From Isoalcanivorax indicus (lineage in GTDB: Bacteria; Pseudomonadota; Gammaproteobacteria; Pseudomonadales; Alcanivoracaceae), in NCBI RefSeq assembly GCF_003259185.1, contig NZ_QGMP01000001.1:1178001-1242000 (forward strand): a stretch of DNA of 64,000 nt. Direction: 5' to 3'. Under the pieces are notes generated by a model. It saw nothing but the letters and a program-made list of their open reading frames with translations, did not search any database and was not told the origin of the DNA. How positions within the stretch are numbered: the first letter of the stretch is position 1; every line of letters starts with the position of its first letter. Positions 57,934 through 64,000 of this stretch are shown here, piece after piece. Made by a program: the position numbers and the translations under genes.

Positions 57934-59091
57934 GTGGAAAAGGTAGTGTTTTGTGGTGCAAGCTCAATTTATGGAATCGACAATTTTGGAGATCAGTTGC
58001 TGAGAGATCTCTATATGAGTTGGGTGAAAGAGGTGTGCCCTAAAGCTGAAATGGAATTCTTGATGCATAAAGGCCTCTACTCAAGAAAGGGCGATTGGGT
58101 TAAATCAATCTCCTCAGCTGATCTCCTTGTTTTCAATGGCGGCGGATACTTTGGAGAGAAGCCCTTTCTTAACGATGGCTGGATAAAGAAGATAATAAAA
58201 AAAATGGCATGGGGGTTAAGAAACGATGACGTTTATGGTTCTGCCTTCAGAATTGCTGAGGCGCAGTCTGTTCCAGTCGTTATATCTGGTGTTGAGGTAG
58301 GTCCAATATCTAACCCTATTTTCCGTAGAGTTGTCGCAAGAGCTATAAACTATAGTAGCTACTGTTGTGTTAGAAATGGAGAATCTCATTCCAATGCCAT
58401 CTCTATGGCTATAAAAGGCAAGAAAGTTAACCTTGCTGTAGATAGTGCAATGTCAATAGATAGAGACAGAATTAATGACCTTTATCCGGAATCCTTGCCT
58501 TCAAGGGTCGATCGCGCTGATAGATTTTTCATGCTCGGGCTTCATGTTCATGAGCTCACGGATTGTGCAGATGTAAACTATTTTAAAGGTTTGGTATCGA
58601 AGGTGCGCGATGAAATTCCCAATGGTTACGAGCTAAAGATAGTGGTCATTCATGACCAGAAGAAAGCTGGTCAGCATCCCGCTCGCTCCGCAGACGCTGA
58701 ACGTCTACTCGTTAATGCCATCGACATAGATCATGTGCTCTCTTACCAAGAGCCGGGCCAACTACTTAAGGAGGTTTCGGAGTTGGACTTAGTAATAACA
58801 ACAAAGCTTCATCTCGGAATAGTTGCGCGGTCTCTATCGGTTCCTGTTATATCCTGCCCTTCGCATGTTATTAAAACAAAGCGATTCTATGACTATATCG
58901 AGGAATTGGACTTCTGCGATTATAATAAAGAAGGGTTTAAGGATGGTCTGCCGGAAAAACTTATGATGTACCTGCGCTCAGGTCAATATGACGGGATGTG
59001 CGTAAAAGAAGCTGTCAAGAAATCTGCGAAGACTTCTGAGTTAAATTTCAAAGATGCTGTATCGTCTCTTTTAGCTGACGGCAGGCCCTGA
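57934..59091 (+). CDS. Polysaccharide pyruvyl transferase family protein
   Basis: The 385-residue product starts MEKVVFCGASSIYGIDNFGDQLL, and has FNGGGYFGE and TTKLHLGIVARSLSVP, as in CsaB-like pyruvyltransferases that put ketal-linked pyruvate on sugars. Start is GTG with GAGGAG upstream. The gene is AT-rich. Whether it transfers pyruvate or another group depends on residues I cannot verify. Confidence 0.8.
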   Translation: MEKVVFCGASSIYGIDNFGDQLLRDLYMSWVKEVCPKAEMEFLMHKGLYSRKGDWVKSISSADLLVFNGGGYFGEKPFLNDGWIKKIIKKMAWGLRNDDVYGSAFRIAEAQSVPVVISGVEVGPISNPIFRRVVARAINYSSYCCVRNGESHSNAISMAIKGKKVNLAVDSAMSIDRDRINDLYPESLPSRVDRADRFFMLGLHVHELTDCADVNYFKGLVSKVRDEIPNGYELKIVVIHDQKKAGQHPARSADAERLLVNAIDIDHVLSYQEPGQLLKEVSELDLVITTKLHLGIVARSLSVPVISCPSHVIKTKRFYDYIEELDFCDYNKEGFKDGLPEKLMMYLRSGQYDGMCVKEAVKKSAKTSELNFKDAVSSLLADGRP

Positions 59092-59100
59092 GAAGAGGCT

Positions 59101-60276
59101 ATGAAGATTAAAGTTAACTCTTCGATATTTATTTTTTCAGCTCATCCACGGTCGCTGATGAACTTCAGAGAGAATCTCATTAAAGAGTTCATTGATAATG
59201 GGCTGATTGTTCATGCTATGGCTCCAAAGATCAAAGAAAGCGAAGCGGTGAGGGAGCGACTTACTGATTTGGGCGTGCGCCTTCATGATCTTCCCCTTGA
59301 TCGATCTGGAGCGAACCCAGTTTATGATTTTTTTGCTATATTGGTTATTTTCTTTACTTTATTAAGATATCGGCCAGCTGCTGTATTTTCTTACAACATA
59401 AAGCCTGTTGTTTTCGGTATGATGGCCGCATGGCTTGCGAGGGTAAAGGTTAGGGCGGCATTGATTACAGGTTTGGGGCATGCTTTTTCTTCTCCCGCCT
59501 CCTCACGTAGGTCTCTAGTTTCTCGTTTCGCATCGATGCTTTATTGGCTGGGTATGCGATCCGCTTCACTCGTTATTTTCCAAAATCCCGATGACAAGGC
59601 CGATTTGCTGTCTGCCGGCATTCTTCCAAAACACAAACACTCGATAGTCGTGGGTGGTTCAGGCATTGATCTGGATCGCTTTTCAGGATTGCCTCTTGAG
59701 GTTAATCACAAGCCCGCAACCTTTTTGATGTTGGCGCGGCTCCTGTCGGAGAAGGGCGTTCGTGACTATGCTGCCGCAGCAGCAATCGTCAAGAAGAAGC
59801 TCCCGTCGGCTCGATTCGTCCTGGCCGGTGACTTTGATGAAAACCCGGATGCCATCAGCCCTGCTGAAGTCGATGATTGGGTTGAGCGTGGTTACATCGA
59901 ATACCTTGGCCGTATCCCCGATGTTCGGCCGGCCTTGTCCGAGTGCACAGCTTTTGTGCTGCCAAGCTACTATCGTGAGGGTATCCCTCGGTCGATTCTT
60001 GAGGCGATGGCCATGAGCCGCGCCGTGGTCACCACTGATTCTGTGGGCTGTCGAGAGCCTGTGATTCACGGCGAGACAGGTTATCTGGTTGAGCCCAGGA
60101 ACCCGGAGCAGTTGGCTGTCAGGCTTATTGAGCTTGCTGAGAATCCAGAGCTTGCCGGAGCATTTGGGCTGGCAGGTCGAAAGCGTGCGGAAGAGGTTTA
60201 TGATGTACATAAAGTTAACGCTGATATGTTAGAAGCAATGGGTCTGATAGAGCCAAATAGCAGCTCAGGAGCCTAG
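59101..60276 (+). CDS. Glycosyltransferase, family 4
   Basis: The 391-residue GT-B enzyme has FSAHPRSLMNFRENLI at the N-terminus and the donor-binding EX7E motif EGIPRSILE with GETGYLVEPRNPEQL near the C-terminus. It resembles PglA/WcaI-type transferases that extend an undecaprenyl-linked sugar. GC content rises about halfway through the gene (around 59.7 kb), so the 5' half resembles the AT-rich upstream genes and the 3' half resembles the following genes. Confidence 0.88.
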   Translation: MKIKVNSSIFIFSAHPRSLMNFRENLIKEFIDNGLIVHAMAPKIKESEAVRERLTDLGVRLHDLPLDRSGANPVYDFFAILVIFFTLLRYRPAAVFSYNIKPVVFGMMAAWLARVKVRAALITGLGHAFSSPASSRRSLVSRFASMLYWLGMRSASLVIFQNPDDKADLLSAGILPKHKHSIVVGGSGIDLDRFSGLPLEVNHKPATFLMLARLLSEKGVRDYAAAAAIVKKKLPSARFVLAGDFDENPDAISPAEVDDWVERGYIEYLGRIPDVRPALSECTAFVLPSYYREGIPRSILEAMAMSRAVVTTDSVGCREPVIHGETGYLVEPRNPEQLAVRLIELAENPELAGAFGLAGRKRAEEVYDVHKVNADMLEAMGLIEPNSSSGA

Positions 60277-60278
60277 GT

Positions 60279-61028
60279 ATGAGCCTCGTAAAGCTTTTCT
60301 TCCGTCTGATCTATGCTGTGCTGCTCTCGCCGTTTCTGGCTTGGGCTGCAAGCAAGGATCGTGTGTTGCATCGCAAGCTGATTCGTCCGCTGCTTCAAGG
60401 TCCTTTCGAGGGCGGCTTGCTTGATGATATCTGGCAACTTGTGTATCGCCTGGAAGATGGTGAGTTGGACAATGAAGCTTTTATCACACAGGTTGCTGAG
60501 GTGATGAAGGCAGCAGTGTCTAACGGCCAACTTGATGCGTGGCTAAACCAACCCATAGCGGATGATGAAAACGTAGATATCACGCTTAAAAGGGCACTGT
60601 TCTATGTGCCGTTCAAGCGCTGGTACTTGAAGCTGCATTTCATGGCGCCCGGCAACATACATAAGCCGCATGGCCATCGTGATGTCTTGTCTACCCAGGT
60701 CATTGCACGCGGTCAGATGGCTGTTCAGGAGTTTGATCTGGTGGGTGATTTGCACACCAACCCAACGACACTTCGCGTATGCCGCGATGAAGTTGTGGGG
60801 CCGCTGGCAAGCATCACCACCACGGACAAGCTGCGCAACGTTCATGGCTTCCAGCCCCATAATGGTTCTGTGGTCCGCTTTCAGTTCTATCTGCGCGGCC
60901 AGGCGGGCATCATGGCGGCGCTCTTTCCCAAGCGCGGCAGGCTGTATGTGGAACCTTTGTGGGAAACTCGCAGTGCCGATACCGTGCAAGCTAACCTTGG
61001 CCGGGCCGGTCGCCCGGGTGAGTCCTGA
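60279..61028 (+). CDS. Cupin-like protein of unknown function
   Basis: The 249-residue product has a short hydrophobic N-terminus (LVKLFFRLIYAVLLSPFLA) followed by charged helices and a strand-rich region with HKPHGHRD and NVHGFQPHNG, the spacing of a cupin metal site. It could be a sugar epimerase-like or dioxygenase-like enzyme; no family is certain. It lies inside the polysaccharide operon, three bases after the glycosyltransferase stop. Confidence 0.6.
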   Translation: MSLVKLFFRLIYAVLLSPFLAWAASKDRVLHRKLIRPLLQGPFEGGLLDDIWQLVYRLEDGELDNEAFITQVAEVMKAAVSNGQLDAWLNQPIADDENVDITLKRALFYVPFKRWYLKLHFMAPGNIHKPHGHRDVLSTQVIARGQMAVQEFDLVGDLHTNPTTLRVCRDEVVGPLASITTTDKLRNVHGFQPHNGSVVRFQFYLRGQAGIMAALFPKRGRLYVEPLWETRSADTVQANLGRAGRPGES

Positions 61029-61065
61029 TTTTTCATTCTGTGTTGTTTTGATTAAAGGGTAGTTA

Positions 61066-61743
61066 ATGAGCGATCACGTCAAGCGAGCTTTCGATATCCT
61101 GTCGTGTGGTGCCGCGTTGCTCTTGTTGTCTCTGCCTCTGCTTGCCATCGCGCTATGGATCAGGCTCGATAGCAAGGGGCCTGCACTGTTTCTTCAGAAC
61201 CGAGTTGGCAAAGATGCCCAGCTGTTCCGCATCTACAAGTTCCGCACCATGGTGGATCGCGCTCCTGATCAGATCGACCAACACGCCGAAAAGGTGATCA
61301 GCGAAGGCGATGATCCTCGCATTACCCGTGCCGGCCGCTTCCTGCGCGCCACCAGCCTGGATGAACTGCCGCAGCTGATCAACATGCTCAAGGGCGATAT
61401 GAGCATCGTCGGGCCACGCCCCATCATCCCTGAGCAGCTCGAAGTCGTGCCGCCGGAGCATATGGACCGTTTCAACGTTCGCCCTGGCCTCACCGGCCTG
61501 GCGCAGGTGCGCGGCCGCCGTAGCCTGGGCTGGCTGGAACAGCTTCAGGCCGATTCGGAGTATGTGCAGAATTACGGTTTCTGGTACGACATCGGCATCA
61601 TCCTCAAGACAGTGGTGGTGGTGCTGAAAGGGTCCGGCGTTTATGGTGGCGAAGGTCAGAACTGGCGTGCTTATCGCGACAGTCTGCGCGCCCAGCAAGC
61701 CCGCGATGCGGCAAGCAAGGATGCATCCCCCAACAAGGAGTAG
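61066..61743 (+). CDS. Initiating sugar-phosphate transferase (bacterial sugar transferase)
   Basis: The 225-residue protein of the WcaJ/PglC type has one N-terminal membrane helix (about 10-30), the motif [35 protein letters not shown] and [13 protein letters not shown]. It transfers the first sugar phosphate to undecaprenyl phosphate. Length fits the monotopic PglC group rather than full-length WcaJ. It starts the assembly that the flippase and polymerase continue. Confidence 0.93.
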   Translation: MSDHVKRAFDILSCGAALLLLSLPLLAIALWIRLDSKGPALFLQNRVGKDAQLFRIYKFRTMVDRAPDQIDQHAEKVISEGDDPRITRAGRFLRATSLDELPQLINMLKGDMSIVGPRPIIPEQLEVVPPEHMDRFNVRPGLTGLAQVRGRRSLGWLEQLQADSEYVQNYGFWYDIGIILKTVVVVLKGSGVYGGEGQNWRAYRDSLRAQQARDAASKDASPNKE

Positions 61744-61757
61744 TTCAAGGAGCGTTT

Positions 61758-62561
61758 ATGAAGTACATGTTTATTACGGGTGACCCCGCCATGGCACGCC
61801 ATGCTGAGTCCTGTGGTGTGCAACGTATCTTTGCCGACATGGAGATATTGGGTAAGGCGGAGCGTCAGGGCCACCTGGACACCCATAAGGCAGCTCACAC
61901 GCTGGATGACGTGGCTCGCCTTCGTGACAGCCTCTCCGATGCCGAGTTGATGGTACGTATCAACCCGCTGCATGAGGGTACGCAAGGCGAAGTAGACGCC
62001 TTGGCCCAGCGCGGTGTCGATCGGCTGATGCTGCCGATGTTCTTCTCTGCAGAAGAGGTTGCCCGGTTCAAGCAGATCGTCGCCGGGCGCATGCCTGTCA
62101 CGCTGCTGGCTGAAACGCCCGCTTCATTGGTGCGCTTGCAAACCCTGCTCCCGCATCTGGAAAGTGGTGATCAGATTCACTTTGGGCTGAACGATCTGTC
62201 ACTGGGCATGGCATTGGATTTCCTCTTTGAGCCCCTGGCGGCCAGCCTGCTTGATCTGCCTGCATCAATACTTAGTGCGCACGATATCCCCTTCGGTATT
62301 GGCGGCATTGCCCGGGTGGGGCAGGGCGACCTGCCTGCTGATTATGTGATGGGTGAGCATGTGCGCCTGCGGTCGCAGCATGTCATCTTGTCCCGCGCCT
62401 TCCGCGATGGGGATATCGACTTGGCTGCTGAGCTGGACAAGCTGCGCGATCTGGAAGCGCGATGGCTCGCTGCCGATGACGAGGCGCTGTTTGCCAATCA
62501 TGAGCGCCTGGCCACACGGGTTTTCGAGATTGCAGGGAGAATCCGCCGTGAGCGAGGTTGA
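61758..62561 (+). CDS. HpcH/HpaI-type aldolase / citrate-lyase-family protein
   Basis: The 267-residue product has the (beta/alpha)8 pattern with RINPLHEGT, LLAETPASLVRLQTLLPHL and HFGLNDLSLGMALDF, typical of class II pyruvate aldolases. The metal ligand Glu (AETPAS) and Asp (LNDLS) are present. An aldolase in an EPS operon is unusual; it may make a 2-keto acid for a sugar decoration together with the dehydrogenase downstream. It overlaps that gene by 14 bases. Confidence 0.8.
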   Translation: MKYMFITGDPAMARHAESCGVQRIFADMEILGKAERQGHLDTHKAAHTLDDVARLRDSLSDAELMVRINPLHEGTQGEVDALAQRGVDRLMLPMFFSAEEVARFKQIVAGRMPVTLLAETPASLVRLQTLLPHLESGDQIHFGLNDLSLGMALDFLFEPLAASLLDLPASILSAHDIPFGIGGIARVGQGDLPADYVMGEHVRLRSQHVILSRAFRDGDIDLAAELDKLRDLEARWLAADDEALFANHERLATRVFEIAGRIRRERG

Positions 62562-63534
62562 GCGACCCACTATCGAGCGTGTGCTGTTCGTGCAAAAGAG
62601 CGGTGTGCTTGAGCAGCAGCGTGAGCAGGTCAAGGCGGCGATGGCCACGTACTTGCCACAGGCAGCCCTGGGGTTCGCTTCCTGTACTGAAGACCTGATG
62701 GCGTGCGCATCGTTCGACGTTGTGATTGCACCCACGTTACCGGAGTTGCCGGACATCCTTGCACGGGTGTCAGGGGTGAAGTGGATTCACTTCCTGTCTG
62801 CCGGGGTAGAGAAGATCTGGGACATGCCCTTCGACAAGGAAGGGGTGCTGCTCACCAAGAGCAGTGGCGTGCACGGCGCGCCCATGAGCGAGTTCGCCAT
62901 CGGTGCCATGTTGTTCTTCGCCAAGCAGTTCAATCGCTTTGTGGCGCAGTCCCGGGAGCATCGTTGGGAACGCACCTGGCTTCAGGAGCTCACCGGCCAA
63001 CGGTTGGTGGTGCTCGGGTTGGGGCATATTGGCCAGGCGCTGGCGCAACGCGCCCGTGCCTTTGGCATGACTGTCACCGGCACGCTGCGGCATCCGCGCC
63101 CGATGGAGGGTGTGGTGGATGTGCGCCCGCAATCCCAAGCGGGTGAGTTGCTGGCCGAGGCAGATTATGTGGCCGTTTGCTTACCACTGACCGACGAGAC
63201 CCGTGGCTTTGTGAATCAGGGCCTGCTTGCGCAACTCAAGCCCGGGGCGGTACTGGTGGATATTTCCCGTGGCGGCGTGGTGCGTGGTGATGCGGTGCTG
63301 AACGCGCTGGACAGCGGCCAGTTGCGCGGTGCGGCGCTGGATGTCTTCGAGCAGCAGCCCCTGCCTGCTCATTCTCCGCTCTGGAACCGCCAGGACCTGT
63401 TGCTGACTCCCCATGTGTCAGGCACCACGCCTTATTATCTGGAACGTGCTCTGGATATCTTTGCCCGCAATGCCGAGGCTTATCAGGCGGGGGAGAGCTT
63501 GGTAACACCTGTGGATGTATCAGCGGGTTATTGA
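62548..63534 (+). CDS. D-isomer-specific 2-hydroxyacid dehydrogenase
   Basis: The 328-residue product has the NAD site VVLGLGHIGQALAQRA and the catalytic region ISRGGVVRGDAVLNAL, ALDVFEQQPLP, and TPHVSGTTP with the catalytic His. Start is GTG at 62548 with GGGAG upstream, overlapping the aldolase gene. It reduces 2-keto acids to D-2-hydroxyacids; the partner is likely the aldolase product. Confidence 0.9.
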   Translation: MSEVERPTIERVLFVQKSGVLEQQREQVKAAMATYLPQAALGFASCTEDLMACASFDVVIAPTLPELPDILARVSGVKWIHFLSAGVEKIWDMPFDKEGVLLTKSSGVHGAPMSEFAIGAMLFFAKQFNRFVAQSREHRWERTWLQELTGQRLVVLGLGHIGQALAQRARAFGMTVTGTLRHPRPMEGVVDVRPQSQAGELLAEADYVAVCLPLTDETRGFVNQGLLAQLKPGAVLVDISRGGVVRGDAVLNALDSGQLRGAALDVFEQQPLPAHSPLWNRQDLLLTPHVSGTTPYYLERALDIFARNAEAYQAGESLVTPVDVSAGY

Positions 63535-63537
63535 AGG

Positions 63538-63630
63538 CATTACCGGGTCGATATCGGCCTGATCAAGAACTTCACCACCGCCACCGACGACCTGGACGCC
63601 TGCGTCCGCAAGGTGCTGGCGTTGTTGTAA
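63538..63630 (+). pseudogene. Orphan C-terminal coding remnant
   Basis: Frame reading RVDIGLIKNFTTATDDLDA...ALL ends at a TAA at 63628-63630 with no start or upstream domain. It looks like the tail of an aminotransferase-type protein left by deletion. Only low confidence is possible. Confidence 0.3.
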
Positions 63631-63665
63631 ACCTGGCACAGCCATGCGGCAATCAAGGATACCCC

Positions 63666-64000
63666 ATGACCCCACAAGACCTCACTTTCGACAGCCACGG
63701 CATCACCTGCCGAGGTTACTTCTATAGCGGCCAGGGCAAGGGCCCGCGCCCCTGCATCATCATGGGCCACGGTTTTGCGGCCACCCGCGACTGCGGTCTG
63801 GCGCCGTTTGCCGAGGCGTTTGTGGCGGCGGGTTACAGCGTCTTTATCTTCGACTACCGGCATTTTGGTGCCAGCGGCGGCGAGCCGCGCCAGTTGCTGG
63901 TGCCGGAGCAGGAGGTGGAAGACTGGCTGTCGGCGCTGGCCTTTGTGCGCGGGCTGGAGGGCGTGCGTGCCGACGCGATTTGCCTGTGGGGCACGTCGTT
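63666..64000 (+). CDS. Alpha/beta hydrolase, 5' part
   Basis: The gene starts at ATG 63666 with AAGGA upstream and runs off the window end; 111 residues are visible. The core includes CIIMGHGFAATRDCGLAPFAEAF and FIFDYRHFGASGGEPR, and the sequence ends at LWGTS, likely the start of the nucleophile elbow GxSxG. Substrate is unknown. The 3' end is outside the window. Confidence 0.85.
   Translation, partial: MTPQDLTFDSHGITCRGYFYSGQGKGPRPCIIMGHGFAATRDCGLAPFAEAFVAAGYSVFIFDYRHFGASGGEPRQLLVPEQEVEDWLSALAFVRGLEGVRADAICLWGTS

Overview
The window is high-GC gammaproteobacterial chromosome. The housekeeping order ubiG-mupP-yciK / gyrA-serC-pheA-hisC-(tyrA-aroA fusion)-cmk-rpsA-ihfB-lapA-lapB-pyrF is the Pseudomonas-type arrangement. 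Several other genes (a fused TRAP permease with associated lipoprotein and binding protein, rnd-ycgL-ycgN, gpmA) fit an Alcanivorax/Marinobacter-like member of the Pseudomonadales/Oceanospirillales. The genus is an inference from gene content and order remembered from other genomes; no search was run.

Layout. 1-6.0 kb: four overlapping plus-strand genes, namely the end of a GNAT-like gene, an HxxxDG acyltransferase-fold protein, a membrane-fusion protein and an RND permease. 6.1-11.0 kb: gpmA, a strictosidine-synthase/SMP-30-like protein, then rnd-ycgL-ycgN and small membrane/HIT genes. 11.1-22.5 kb: a TRAP-type transport locus (fused QM permease, binding protein, TatT-like lipoprotein) followed by a UbiB-family protein, a PvdQ-like acylase lipoprotein, and two further paralogues of the binding protein with no permease of their own. 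22.7-26.2 kb: mtaD-ubiG-mupP-yciK on the minus strand. 26.3-39.8 kb: gyrA to pyrF on the plus strand, covering topology, serine and aromatic amino acid synthesis, translation, and LPS assembly control. 39.9-49.8 kb: comEA-like gene, then an export block (wzi-wza-wzb-wzc), an RfaH homologue, rmlB-rmlA-wecE (dTDP-4-amino-4,6-dideoxygalactose) and an EPS-type MarR regulator. 49.8-55.3 kb: accessory interval with a beta-CASP hydrolase, an HD phosphohydrolase plus Pol-beta-type nucleotidyltransferase pair, an antitoxin-like remnant and an HTH/membrane-protein pair. 55.4-63.5 kb: polysaccharide assembly genes (flippase, polymerase/ligase, pyruvyltransferase, glycosyltransferase, cupin-like protein, initiating sugar transferase, HpcH-type aldolase, D-2-hydroxyacid dehydrogenase). 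63.7 kb to the end: a truncated alpha/beta hydrolase.

Main observations. (1) Two near-identical 58-nt leaders, each carrying an exact ops core (GGCGGTAGCGT), lie at 52153-52210 and 55272-55329, and an RfaH homologue is encoded at 45847-46359. This points to processive antitermination of both the HD-nucleotidyltransferase operon and the polysaccharide operon. (2) The HD/nucleotidyltransferase pair sits exactly between the duplicated leaders and is the best candidate for an undescribed two-gene system. (3) The TRAP locus resembles the tetratricopeptide-protein-associated (TPAT) class and has two orphan binding-protein paralogues; one has a (GTGAGT)n tract next to its start codon. (4) The flippase-to-glycosyltransferase segment is clearly more AT-rich than its surroundings and the shift ends inside the glycosyltransferase gene, which suggests mosaic acquisition.
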